Shown here piece after piece: positions 36,337 to 46,800 of a DNA stretch of 64,000 bases. Source of the stretch: Flavivirga algicola (lineage in GTDB: Bacteria > Bacteroidota > Bacteroidia > Flavobacteriales > Flavobacteriaceae). Position 1 is the first letter of the stretch. Each line of letters begins with the position of its first letter. Under the pieces are notes generated by a model, which was not told the DNA's origin, ran no database searches, and worked only from the letters and a program-made list of their open reading frames with translations. The stretch is from positions 23,008-87,007 of the forward strand of contig NZ_JABBHF010000016.1 of NCBI RefSeq assembly GCF_012910715.1, given 5' to 3'. Both the position numbers and the translations under genes were made by a program.

Positions 36337-37626
36337 TCAAAAACCATCAAAAAACGCTTTACCTGTTTTTAAATCTCGTATCCTTATAAAATCCAACATA
36401 CCTGCACCTTTAAAAATGTTTTCTATACCCACAATCTTTCCATTGGGCTCAGTGTAATTAAAACGAGAAATTAATTTGTCATTAATGGTTATTTCTACAT
36501 GCTTATTTTTTACGATTAACTGTAAAGTATTCCAGCTTTCCGTATCAAAAGAAAAAGACGATAAATTTTCATATGCTCCTTCAATAATTTTATCGCCCAT
36601 TTTTACTCCTGAAAATTGAGAACACCCCGATTCCATTAACTTTAAATAGTTAGATTTTTTTTCACATATAAGTTTCAATATAAAGTCATAACATGTAATG
36701 CCCCCTAAGCTTTTTGTGTTTTTGAATCGCGTCTTTAATTCAAAATGATCACCATCAATCTCAAAATCTTTATACAATCTATTGGTAACATAAAATACAG
36801 TGTTAATATCAAAACCATTGGTATGTAGAAGTTTAGGTGAAAAATATAAACAACCCGTCGTGTCTTTTTTATTAATTTGGTTATCGATCCAATAATTATC
36901 TCTATTGGCTTCATAAGCGACATAGCTATCCCACCCATTAGATTTAGCCAATATTTTTTTTGATGATAAAATGTGTTCTTTATCCAATAAATTAATGGAA
37001 TAATATCCAGGAATTTGATAGGTGAAATTATGTATAAATCTAGTCTTATCTATATTTACTATTTGTTTTCCTCTAATGGGATGACTAAAATCAAAATCTA
37101 TGCTTAAACTATCTGATTTGAAATTGGACAAATTATATTTGGCAGATACGGTAAAAGGGACATTACCTACTGAATTTATAACGTCAAAAATATCTTCCGA
37201 TATCTTTAAGTTATTTTGATTGCTCTGAGATTGTATTACGACACCAACTAAGATAAATAACAATATGGCACCAGCGGTTATATTAAATCTACTAAAAGTG
37301 TTCTTTTTAGCCTTATCATCCTTCTCGATGGGACTAATAATTTTTTTTCCGCTTTTAATTTTTGAAACAAAACCTTGCCAGTCATCATACCCTAAAAACT
37401 TAACTAACGCATCCTTGGTTGCCAGCTGCGGATTGTAATATGTCTTATATTTTATTTTACCAAAGAGGCGCTTAAGTGTATGTGGACTTATTGAAATATT
37501 TGATTGCTCTGAAATGATTTGAGAGAGTTTTACAAAATCTGATTCTTTCCACAAATGAGATGGTTTCCATTGTAATTTTTCTTCAATTTTTTTAAGACAA
37601 TGTGTTAAGTATTCCTGCTCTATCAT
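36337..37626 (-). CDS. Membrane-anchored regulator with N-terminal DNA-binding-like domain
   Basis: 429 residues. The N-terminal 95 residues are cytoplasmic and look like a helical DNA-binding module (ISISPHTLKRLFGKIKYKTYYNPQLATKDALVKFLGYDDWQGFV). One membrane helix follows (about 112-130, ITAGAILLFILVGVVI). A roughly 300-residue outer domain ends in a concanavalin-like beta-sandwich pattern (SWNTLQLIVKNKHVEITINDKLISRFNYTEPNGKIVGIENIFKGAGMLDFIRIRDLKTGKAFFDGF). It is a one-component transmembrane sensor-regulator design. It is divergent from the DUF5107-TPR gene and may control it. Confidence 0.65.
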   Translation of the reverse strand: MIEQEYLTHCLKKIEEKLQWKPSHLWKESDFVKLSQIISEQSNISISPHTLKRLFGKIKYKTYYNPQLATKDALVKFLGYDDWQGFVSKIKSGKKIISPIEKDDKAKKNTFSRFNITAGAILLFILVGVVIQSQSNQNNLKISEDIFDVINSVGNVPFTVSAKYNLSNFKSDSLSIDFDFSHPIRGKQIVNIDKTRFIHNFTYQIPGYYSINLLDKEHILSSKKILAKSNGWDSYVAYEANRDNYWIDNQINKKDTTGCLYFSPKLLHTNGFDINTVFYVTNRLYKDFEIDGDHFELKTRFKNTKSLGGITCYDFILKLICEKKSNYLKLMESGCSQFSGVKMGDKIIEGAYENLSSFSFDTESWNTLQLIVKNKHVEITINDKLISRFNYTEPNGKIVGIENIFKGAGMLDFIRIRDLKTGKAFFDGF

Positions 37627-37790
37627 AAACTATATGCAAACTTTGTACAGACTTTGCATAGCAATTTAAATGTATTATTTATAAAATACAATATAATTTA
37701 GGGGACAGCAGAAATTTGAAATGTTTAATTTCTGTGCCACTTTGTTTATTTTTAATGGTATACACCAATCAACCAACTTACTTTAAAAAA

Positions 37791-40700
37791 ATGAATGACT
37801 CGAAATTAGATTTGCTTTTTGTCATAATCACAGTTTGTACATTATTTATTTCTATACATATTAATGCCCAAGTAAAAATATATGAAGGAAGCGAAACGAT
37901 TGCCACTTACAAACCAGGACAAAACGAGATAAGTCCAATATTTTATACTGGTAGAAGTGTACAGGGTGCAGAAGGTCGCGTATACCCTTATCCTTCGCAA
38001 ACAAACTTAGGAAGAACGCTCTCTGATGAAACTTATCACATGGTGTATTTAGAAAACGAATTTGTTAAAGTTAAAGTGCTACCTGCTTTTGGAGGCCGTT
38101 TATTTTCTGCGATCGATAAAACAAATGGTCATGAAATGTTTCATACCAACAGTGTTATAAAACCAGATTTAATAGGAACTCTTGGGGCATGGGTCTCTGG
38201 AGGCATAGAATGGTGTTTCCCTCATCATCATAGAACCACAACCATGTTACCTAGCGATTATAGATTGGTGAAGAATGAAGATGGAAGTGCTACGATTTGG
38301 ATTGGAGAAACCGAGAAAACGATTCGAGCCAGAGGGATAGTAGGCATGACATTACATCCTAATAAGTCTTATATCGAAGTCGATTATCGTTTAAATAATA
38401 CCAGTACAAAAACTAAAACTTTTCTATTTTGGGCAAACGTGGCAATAACTGCAAGTAAAGACTTTAGAACGTTTTGGCCACCAAGTCAAGAAATTGGTGT
38501 GTTTCATAATAACAGAAATTTTATTCAATGGCCGCTATCAAATAAAACAGATAATTATGGACGAACGAGCTATGAAAAAAATGTAGATTTAACCTGGTGG
38601 AAAAACCATCCAGATCCAGTTTCATTTTTTATGTGGGGCGCTAAAGAAGGTTTTATTGGAGGGTATGATTATGGTGTAAATGCAGGAACAGTTCATGTTG
38701 GAGACCCCCACGAAAATAGTACTTCAAAACTATGGCAGTTTGGCCCAGGTCTTCAAGGGCAAAATGCGCGACGAAAATTAACAGATGACGGCAAAGCTTA
38801 TGTAGAACTTATGACCGGGACATTCTCTAATAATCAGCCAGATTATAGTTGGATTTTGCCTCATTCCGTAAAAGATGCGAAAAACTATTGGTATCCCATT
38901 CGCGAGTTAGAAGTTGTAAAAAATGCTAATATTGATGCTTCTGTGACGCTTCAAATGCGAAACCCTAAAACTGTCTTTTATGGCTTCAATACGACACAAA
39001 ACTTTAATGATGCTAAATACATATTAAAATATGGTGAAGAAACTATAGCTGAAGGAACGATTGATTTAGGGCCTGCAAAACCATTTACATCAAGATACAA
39101 AGGAAAAAAAGCGCTTGAAGAATATAATTTGAACATTCAGCTTTTCGATAAAAATAACAAAGAGTTAATTTCATATAAACCCTACAGACCGCAACACCCG
39201 ACATTACCAGAACCTCAAGAACCAATTAAGGATGTTGAAGATATTAATTCTGTTGAAGACTTGTACCTTACAGGAAGGTTTGTCGATCAATTTAACCGTC
39301 CTGGAAAAAATCCAGACGATTATTATTTAAAGGCACTAGAAATTTCACCGAACGATTATCGAACCAATATTGCTCTAGGAATTAGAAGAGTAGATCAAAA
39401 CAGATATAGGGAGGCATTAACTTACTTTCAAAATGCAGCCAACAAATTGAAAATAAAATATTATCAGCCAAAAGAAGGTGAACTGTACTATTATTTGGGG
39501 CTGGCCCATAGAGGCCTTGGTAACATGGACAAAGCTTATAAAAATTTTGCCAGAGCGACCTGGTACTACCAATGGTTTTCTTCTGGAAATTATCAATTAG
39601 CTCAAATGGAAAGCTTAAAAGGAAATTATAAAAAAGCACTTGGTCATATTTCGGAAGCATACACCAGTAATAATAGAGATGGGAGAATCGTTGTGCTTTA
39701 CAGTGCACTTCTTAGAAAATTAGGACGTATAGAAAAAGCAACAATACTTATAGATCAGTTGATTGCTTACGACCCTTTAAATTTTTCTGCACTTTATGAG
39801 AAAGAACTACTAAGCGGAAAAAATTCAATACAGTTATGGCATAAAAACATGCAAGATGTAGATAATAATTACTTGGAAATTGTGACTAACTATATGAATG
39901 CAGGCTTATTTGAAGATGGTGTCAAATTGTTATCCTCTATAAATGAAGTTAAAAATCCACTGGTACATTATTATTTATCGTATTTCTACGACCAATCTGG
40001 AGACCAAGATAAAGCGTTAGCTATTTTAAATACAGCCAAAAATGTAGCATTGGATTATTGTTTTCCATATAGAGAAGAATCGGAAGCTGTTCTAAAAAAT
40101 GCTATAAGATTAGATGCTCAAAATGCAGCAGCCTACTATTTACTAGGTAACTTGTTATATGACCATAGAAAAGAAGATGCTATTAATGCATGGAAAAAAG
40201 CAAGTGAGCTTAATAATGATATTCCTATGGTATGGAGAAATTTGGCTTTTAGTGCTTATCATAATAACAAGGATATGAAGCAGGCCATAAATTATATATC
40301 CAAAGGGATAGCATTGCGAAATGATATTCCGCTTTGGTATGCCGAATTATCTAAATATTATAATGAATCTGATTCCGACTACAAAGCATGTTTAACCATA
40401 TTGGAAAATAATATAGATATCGTAAAGCAAGATGTGAAAGCACCTAAAACACTTGTCGAATTGTACAACTTAGATGGCTCTTATGATAAAGCCCTGGAAT
40501 TTTTATCCAATCATCATTTTAGAACTTGGGAAGGCGGAAGAGAAATCTATTGGCATTATGTGCATACCAACGCTTTAAAGGCTTTAGAATTAGCGAATAG
40601 GAAAAAATACGATGAAGCTATACAATATTTAGATGCCGCTATGATATATCCTGAGAATTTAGAAGTTGGTAAGCCAACCCACGACGAAAAAAATGCTTTA

Positions 40701-41108
40701 ATCCATTACTTAAAAGGCGAGGTTTATACTAAAATAAAAAACAGTAAAAAGGCAAAGAGTAGTTATCAAAAAAGTGTGAATTCTAATAATGGAAGAGGTA
40801 TGTATGACCTACTTTACTTTCAAGCTGAATCTTATAAGAAATTAGGGCATACAGAAAAAGCCAATACCTTATTTGAATCATTAATTGAAAAAGGGAAGGC
40901 ATATAGAGAAAAAGGCTTCAGCAAAACATTGATTGCTGTAGAAGAAGCTTCAGCTACTAATAATAGAGCCATTTCATATTCATATTATTTAGAAGCCTTA
41001 GGAAACAAAGGTTTGGGTAAATCGAGTGAAGCAGAACTGTTGTTTAAAAAAGCTTTAAGTATTTATAAAAACAATTTGTGGGCAAAAATTATGAAAGATT
41101 ATAACTAA
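37791..41108 (+). CDS. Large secreted DUF5107 plus TPR protein
   Basis: 1105 residues from MNDSKLDLLFVIITVCTLFISIHINAQ (signal peptide). The DUF5107 domain covers about 30-335: NEFVKVKVLPAFGGRLFSAIDKTNGHEMF, GGIEWCFPHHH, FFMWGAKEGFIGGYDYGVNAGTVHVGDPH. It has the galactose-mutarotase-like beta-sandwich character of carbohydrate-active proteins. About 14 TPR units fill residues 480-1100. A catalytic role is not established. The longer frame from 37716 lacks a good signal peptide, so 37791 is chosen. No T9SS domain; probably periplasmic or surface-associated. Confidence 0.8.
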   Translation: MNDSKLDLLFVIITVCTLFISIHINAQVKIYEGSETIATYKPGQNEISPIFYTGRSVQGAEGRVYPYPSQTNLGRTLSDETYHMVYLENEFVKVKVLPAFGGRLFSAIDKTNGHEMFHTNSVIKPDLIGTLGAWVSGGIEWCFPHHHRTTTMLPSDYRLVKNEDGSATIWIGETEKTIRARGIVGMTLHPNKSYIEVDYRLNNTSTKTKTFLFWANVAITASKDFRTFWPPSQEIGVFHNNRNFIQWPLSNKTDNYGRTSYEKNVDLTWWKNHPDPVSFFMWGAKEGFIGGYDYGVNAGTVHVGDPHENSTSKLWQFGPGLQGQNARRKLTDDGKAYVELMTGTFSNNQPDYSWILPHSVKDAKNYWYPIRELEVVKNANIDASVTLQMRNPKTVFYGFNTTQNFNDAKYILKYGEETIAEGTIDLGPAKPFTSRYKGKKALEEYNLNIQLFDKNNKELISYKPYRPQHPTLPEPQEPIKDVEDINSVEDLYLTGRFVDQFNRPGKNPDDYYLKALEISPNDYRTNIALGIRRVDQNRYREALTYFQNAANKLKIKYYQPKEGELYYYLGLAHRGLGNMDKAYKNFARATWYYQWFSSGNYQLAQMESLKGNYKKALGHISEAYTSNNRDGRIVVLYSALLRKLGRIEKATILIDQLIAYDPLNFSALYEKELLSGKNSIQLWHKNMQDVDNNYLEIVTNYMNAGLFEDGVKLLSSINEVKNPLVHYYLSYFYDQSGDQDKALAILNTAKNVALDYCFPYREESEAVLKNAIRLDAQNAAAYYLLGNLLYDHRKEDAINAWKKASELNNDIPMVWRNLAFSAYHNNKDMKQAINYISKGIALRNDIPLWYAELSKYYNESDSDYKACLTILENNIDIVKQDVKAPKTLVELYNLDGSYDKALEFLSNHHFRTWEGGREIYWHYVHTNALKALELANRKKYDEAIQYLDAAMIYPENLEVGKPTHDEKNALIHYLKGEVYTKIKNSKKAKSSYQKSVNSNNGRGMYDLLYFQAESYKKLGHTEKANTLFESLIEKGKAYREKGFSKTLIAVEEASATNNRAISYSYYLEALGNKGLGKSSEAELLFKKALSIYKNNLWAKIMKDYN

Positions 41109-41528
41109 AAGCTTCTCGGCGTTATTTTCTAATGTTTTAATAATATTGTCCACAGCAGAGGAAGGAAGTACTCGGTTTCTTGTTTTAACTCGATAATAAA
41201 AGAGGTAAAATTCGAAAATAACAGCATATTTTAAACTTCTAATTGCTATACATATGAAAATCATCCATACGTCGAGTTTTGTGTTGTTTTAAGCAATTAA
41301 GTAATAACATATCACGAAGGATATTTTAGTTGACTAATTAATGCTTTGAATTTCAGATATATAGTTGTTTGTTTTGGTGTGTCGGTTAAAAAAAATATTC
41401 AATAATTTTTAGCAAGTAGCTGTAATTCAGTTAAATAATTAGCGATAATTCGTCAAAAGAACTTATTGCCCCTCTTTTTGAATTAATATGTACCCCTTTT
41501 CCTTTTTTATTCGTAGCTATATTATGTA

Positions 41529-41550
41529 AATATTACAATAATGTAATATT
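41529..41550 (+). promoter_or_regulatory. Palindrome upstream of the lyase-like gene
   Basis: AATATTAC (41529-41536) and GTAATATT (41543-41550), 6-base spacer, 20 bases before the ATG. A possible operator or leader hairpin. The rest of the 41109-41570 gap is AT-rich with no gene seen. Confidence 0.35.
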
Positions 41551-41570
41551 AACCTTAAATTACATGAATT

Positions 41571-43220
41571 ATGAAAACTAAATTAACAAGGCTACTAAGT
41601 TGTTTTTTAGTAGTATTAATGTTCAATTTTTTACACGGACAAAGGTGGGAAGATAATTTTAACTCTCCCAATTTTAAAAACAATTATGATTTTACTGCAG
41701 GTCATAATTTTAAGCACTTAACATCGGGTGGGTATAACAACAGCCCATGCGTTGAAATTAAAATTAATAAAGGTCAGCATTATGGAGGGTCGATGCGCTA
41801 TTTGCTTAAGCAAAAATGGGGATTTGAACCAGAAGAAGTATACGCCGAATATCGTGTTCGTTATGATGCTTCTATGGGAAACCAAAGTGCAGGGTATGGT
41901 GGTAAAGCTCCTGGGTTTTCAGGAACCTATGATGAAGCAGGATGGGGGAACAGGCCTGGTTATGGTGTAGAAGGATGGTCTGCACGTGGTACCATTAATT
42001 GTGATAATCAAAACTATGTTCAAAATAGGTACTATTTGTATCATACGTATACAAACTATGATGCCCCAGTAAGAACAGGTAGCACGGATTATAGAAATTA
42101 TAATCCCAAAGCTTATTCTGTGAGTAACCCTGGGGCTCAACCACATGCTAGTACAAAAACTTTTGCATCGGCATTAAATTGGGGATCTTGGAGTCGAAGA
42201 GATGCAAGTGATATGGATTTTAATAGGTGGTATCATGTTAAGCAATACGTTAAAATGAATGATGTAGGCCGAAACAATGGGATACTCCGCGCCTGGGTAA
42301 ATGGTGTACAGGTATGTAATGTTACCAATATTAATTTTCGTAGAGTAGAAAAACTAAAAGTATATGCTTATTGGTTTAATTATTATAATGGAGGTAGAGA
42401 TGTAGCAGATGGTGATGCCTATGTTCGAATTGATGATTTTAAAATATATGTGCCTAATGGTAATGGAGGTGGATCTGGAGGTAGCACTTTTATACATATG
42501 AAAAAAAGAAATGCTTCAGGATATGCCCTTGATGGTGGTAATGGAGGGGCAAACAATCAAAATGTAAAACTATGGGCTTCTAATACCAACAACCAAAATC
42601 AGCAATGGGAAGAAATAAGCCGTGGCAACGGATATTATTCTTATAAAAAAAGAAATACTAACTTTTGTCTAGATGGTGGTAATGGTGGTTCTAATGGACA
42701 AAACCTTAAATTATGGACATGTAGCAGTAGCAATCAAAATCAGCACTGGAAAAAAATAAGTGCAGGGTCTGGACATTTCAGATTACAAAAACGAAATGCC
42801 TCAAATTATTCTATTGATGGTGGTAATGGCGGATCTAATAACCAAAGTGCAAAATTATGGAGATCCAGCGCATCAAATCAGAATCAACAATGGAAATTTA
42901 CCACAGTAAGCTCTGCATCGTCGAAATCGTCAATTAAAAAAACAGCACCTGAGGAGGAAGTCAAATTAAATAATGCTTCTATTTTTCCAAACCCTTTTAC
43001 TTCGAGTATAGCTTTATCGTTAGGAGATAAACATGGCTATAATGCTGCTAATTTATATAGTATTACAAGCGGAAAAACCCTTTTTTCTAAGACTTTAGAT
43101 GTTTCAAAAAAAGATTACGAGTTATCGCTTGAAAACTTAAACTTGGCCCCAGGTTTTTATTTGCTAAAACTTAGTGGACAGCAAAAAGAGGCTAAGACTT
43201 TTAAATTAATTAAAAAATAA
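41571..43220 (+). CDS. Secreted PL14-like polysaccharide lyase with ricin-type lectin and T9SS sorting domain
   Basis: 549 residues: signal peptide (ends LHGQ at 24), then a 270-residue jelly-roll resembling alginate-lyase-type PL14 proteins (VYAEYRVRYDASMG, GGKAPGFSG, NRWYHVKQYVKMND, NGILRAWVNGVQVCN). Three ricin-B/QxW repeats at about 306-445 each carry DGGNGG and NQNQxW. A type A C-terminal sorting domain ends the protein (ASIFPNPFTSSIALS... LAPGFYLLKLSG... KTFKLIKK). It would be exported by the GldK-N system and anchored or released outside. Substrate not certain; alginate or another uronate polymer is plausible. Confidence 0.8.
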   Translation: MKTKLTRLLSCFLVVLMFNFLHGQRWEDNFNSPNFKNNYDFTAGHNFKHLTSGGYNNSPCVEIKINKGQHYGGSMRYLLKQKWGFEPEEVYAEYRVRYDASMGNQSAGYGGKAPGFSGTYDEAGWGNRPGYGVEGWSARGTINCDNQNYVQNRYYLYHTYTNYDAPVRTGSTDYRNYNPKAYSVSNPGAQPHASTKTFASALNWGSWSRRDASDMDFNRWYHVKQYVKMNDVGRNNGILRAWVNGVQVCNVTNINFRRVEKLKVYAYWFNYYNGGRDVADGDAYVRIDDFKIYVPNGNGGGSGGSTFIHMKKRNASGYALDGGNGGANNQNVKLWASNTNNQNQQWEEISRGNGYYSYKKRNTNFCLDGGNGGSNGQNLKLWTCSSSNQNQHWKKISAGSGHFRLQKRNASNYSIDGGNGGSNNQSAKLWRSSASNQNQQWKFTTVSSASSKSSIKKTAPEEEVKLNNASIFPNPFTSSIALSLGDKHGYNAANLYSITSGKTLFSKTLDVSKKDYELSLENLNLAPGFYLLKLSGQQKEAKTFKLIKK

Positions 43221-43240
43221 GGATAAAGTTATAATATGTA

Positions 43241-43366
43241 GAGGTCTGAAAAGTAAAACGTAAGTCATATTGAGCTTGTCGAAAAATTTTTAACTTACTG
43301 GATAAACAACATCAGTTTCGACAAGCTCAACCTGACAAATCAAATTATAATGACTTTTCAGACCTC
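43241..43366. repeat. Long-hairpin dispersed repeat, copy 2
   Basis: Perfect 13-base arms GAGGTCTGAAAAG/CTTTTCAGACCTC bound an inner inverted pair TCATATTGAGCTTGTCGAAA / TTTCGACAAGCTCAACCTGA. Followed by a T run on the plus strand, so it can also terminate the upstream lyase gene. Confidence 0.8.
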
Positions 43367-43468
43367 TTTTTGTAAGTCAGTATAAGCATTTTATTAGCAA
43401 TCAGAAAACAATTGTCAACCATGATTATTGATATCCAATGATTTATTTAATACAGAATCAGGAAGCTA

Positions 43469-43679
43469 TTATTTCGTCAAAGCAGCAAACAAATAAATAA
43501 TAAAAACAATGAGAAGTGTTTTGAATAATAAGTTAAAAAAGCCACCAGGTTTCTTTCTACTTGAAGTTGTTCTTTTGGTAGGTTTATATTGTTGTTCGGA
43601 AGAAGAATGAGAATTAAATCTATTTTTTTTCTGCTTCTATATCGGCAGCTTTATCTCCCCATTGTTCGTATGAACTCAT
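43469..43679 (-). pseudogene. Small membrane-protein gene broken by a frameshift in an A8 run
   Basis: Starting at ATG 43679 the minus strand encodes MSSYEQWGDKAADIEAEKK and then hits TAG. Removing one A from the eight-A run at 43623-43630 restores a frame that continues NRFNSHSSSEQQYKPT..., then KRTTSSRKKPGGFFNLLF and a membrane helix TLLIVFIIYLFAALTK to TAA at 43469-43471, 69 residues in all. The Ser/Lys linker and C-terminal hydrophobic helix look like a genuine small tail-anchored protein. It may be a mutation, a phase-variable switch, transcript slippage or a sequencing error. Confidence 0.6.
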
Positions 43680-43739
43680 AACTTTTGTTTTGGAATGTGT
43701 TATGTAAATATAGAGAAAAATATTACAGCTTTGTTAAAT

Positions 43740-43874
43740 AAAAAAGGTCTAAAAAGTATGTTCAATGTCATATTGAGCTTGTCGAAATATTTTTAAAATA
43801 CTGATACTTAATGTTGGTTTCGACAGGCTCAACCTGACAAATCAAATTACAAAGTCTTTTTAGATACTCTTTAT
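43740..43874. repeat. Long-hairpin dispersed repeat, copy 3
   Basis: Closely matches the reverse complement of copy 1 (ATGTTCAATGTCATATTGAG; ATGTTGGTTTCGACAGGCTC). Its outer arms (GGTCTAAAAAG / CTTTTTAGATAC) have decayed. It is in the same orientation as copy 2, and the two flank the frameshifted mini-gene as 0.13-kb direct repeats. Also lies just past the stop of the subtilase gene and may terminate it. Confidence 0.75.
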
Positions 43875-43893
43875 ATAGGGTAACTGAAGTGCT

Positions 43894-46800
43894 TTATTTA
43901 AAAATAATCCCTAAATGAAAGGTCAGGAAAGAGGCGTTGTTATCCTCTCCTATACCTACATAATGATAATCCAAACCTGGGGTAATGATTAATTTATCAT
44001 TGATGCGACTTTTTCCGCCAATACCAAAATTCATACCAAAGAAATTATTGTTGTCCTTATCTCTGTAATAACCTGGACCAAATCTTGCATAAGGTCTCAT
44101 ACCACTAGATGCACCAATATTCCATTCTATATTACTCGAAAAATGATGGTATCTGGGGTGTTCAAGAGCTGAGCTTACCTCGGAAGTCATTTGAGCAATT
44201 CCCAATATAAATGACAGATTGAAATTATCGTTGATAGGTGTCGAAAGATCCACGGCAGCATAAATATTGGCATCTGTATCATCATCTAGAGTTCCCAAAG
44301 GATATGTCGATCCAACGTGCGTTGAGAACCACCAGTTTCTACCAAAAATTCCTGTAGTACCTCCTGGCCGTGTTGGAATTGGCACTGCTACAGGTTGTCT
44401 GCCTGTTGTTGTAGAGCCATTACAATCATCACCTTCATAAGTTGCAGAGACTTTCCATTCGCCACCATCTGTGACCACATAAGTGTCAGAATAACAACCA
44501 AATTCGTCTGTCATAACAACTCTGTAAACAGGGTTGCCATCTGGGTCTTCATAGCGGAGAATGATTTCTTCATTAGCGCGAATAGGGTCTGTACACCCTT
44601 GGGTGACTAATTGAAAACATTTAGGCCTTTGTGCTTGTGCATAGCTTATACTGGAAAATTGAGTGTCATTACCTCTGGCAATATTTGCGTCTCTACGACA
44701 TCTGGTTAATCGTGTATTAGCCGTAAGGGTGGTTCTATTACGAAGGTTTATTTGCAATGTTGTACCGCCGTATTGCACTAAAGTATTTCCCTTGGGCATC
44801 CAGCTGGTAATATATGTTGTATGGTCTGTACAAACTTCGGCATCATCTGGCGGGTAAACAGTCAAAGATCCTTCATACCGCTCGTGAGCAGCAAGCCTTT
44901 TTTTGTTTTCTGTAAAGTTATAGGTCCAGCCTTGGGGCAAGCCTTCCAACCTAAAATAAAACAACTGGTAATAATCATAGGGATTAGTTACACTAAATTG
45001 ATGAATAACGGGTTCATAAGGGCTGGCAGTTGTACTTTCTTGTATATTTACATTCTGTTGAGCTTCATTGTTAAAATTATTGATATCGTTAAATACTTCA
45101 TGTATTTCTACTTTAATACATGAATGTAAGTCATCGCCATTATCATTGGGTCTCCAGACTACATAATCTGTGATACTACTTTCTGCATCTATTTTGGCAT
45201 AAAATTTTTGATTAACGAAACGATTAAAATCTGGAGCACCTCCAATAGTATGATATGGTTCTGAAATCCTAACAGAAACCGTAACATCAAAAGCATCACC
45301 AGGCCCTGGGTTGGTCACTGTAAAGTAGATGCGATTGTCTTCTCCTTGTACAGGATCATTACCACGATCTTGAGGTGTTCTCCCATTTTCAACATCAAAA
45401 CCATCTACTTGAGAATCTACCCAAATATCAGGGCTGGTCCAATGCGGATCACCAACTCTAATATTCATATCGTTAGTGGTTTGAGGTGGATCATAGTTTA
45501 TCTGAATACGGTAAGCTTCAGAACCTGTCGCGTTTAATACATCTACATCTAGTCCAGTACCAGCAGGGGGAGGTATGGAACCTGTGCCAAATGCGGCATC
45601 GTCCAATGTATTTGTAGTTAAGTTTTGATCTATGATGCGCACAGGACCTTCACCTTGGGTAATATTTTCATTGACATAATAAAGCAATACACCATCATCT
45701 TCAGGAATAAGATCATCAGTGGTACCAATAGAAGTCGTTCTCGCTTCAATAAAATAAAAAACGTTCTCGTTTTGTATGTTGGCCACACCTGGTGTAAGCC
45801 CAATAGCAATAGCTCTTGGATTGCTTGTGTTTGTTGAACTTAACCAATTAAGAGGAATGGTCTGGCTAAAAGGGCTTCCTGGAGCAGGTCGAGGAATCCA
45901 CCGTATACTATTAGGACTATGTGTGCTAAGCCACAGAGCACGTTCTTTAGACCATGCCATGGGCTGTACGATGTTTAGGTTCCCCATGATATCCCAATTA
46001 TCAACATGCGGTTGTGCAAATACCACGCCTGGATGATTATATAAGTCTACCATACCCAATTGATGGCACATGGCATGGTTTAATCGCTTTTCAGGATCAT
46101 TAAAAACAGAGCTTACAGAAACCGAAAGGCGTTCTGTGAGGCCTACTGGTAGTTCATAAGGCCAGGCGCCAGTTGTGGCCCAATCTCCTGTAAATCCTTG
46201 ATCGTTTAATAAGATCATAATACGGTCTATGTCATCGTTAGGCGTGGCGGTTCCTTGATCGAATACGTCAGGGTTACTACTTATTAATTCTGCGACCACG
46301 TCCTGTGTCATCTCTATTAATGGATTACTATCTAAAGAAAGGTAGCTACCCAAAGGCGTGGTTAATGTCACAGATTCATAGGTTGGATTAATGGTCGTTT
46401 GTCCATAACTTGCCTCACTGATATATGCGTTTACATCATTAATAAGGTTTTGTGCATTGGGTTGAGAAGGCGCGCCTGATGGGGTTGTTCCTGGTAACTC
46501 AGTAAGTACTACCAAAGTATTTTGACTCCCTGTAGGTAATGGCGGGTCTGGCATATCTGCGGTCGCAACGAGAGCAAAACCCTGAGTGTCTTGATTTATT
46601 TGTGTTCCCTGAACCTGAATGGTATAATTACCAGGTTGTGGTGTATTTACTAATACCATCTCTACATTATTTACTTGGTCTGTCGTTGTACCGTTAACTG
46701 TAGATTGGCCACTAGTAAAATCGTTTCCAGTATATGTAATGGTGTCTCCAGAACCGTCAGGTCCTGTAACCACAAGGTCTAAATTATTAATAAGAGGTGT

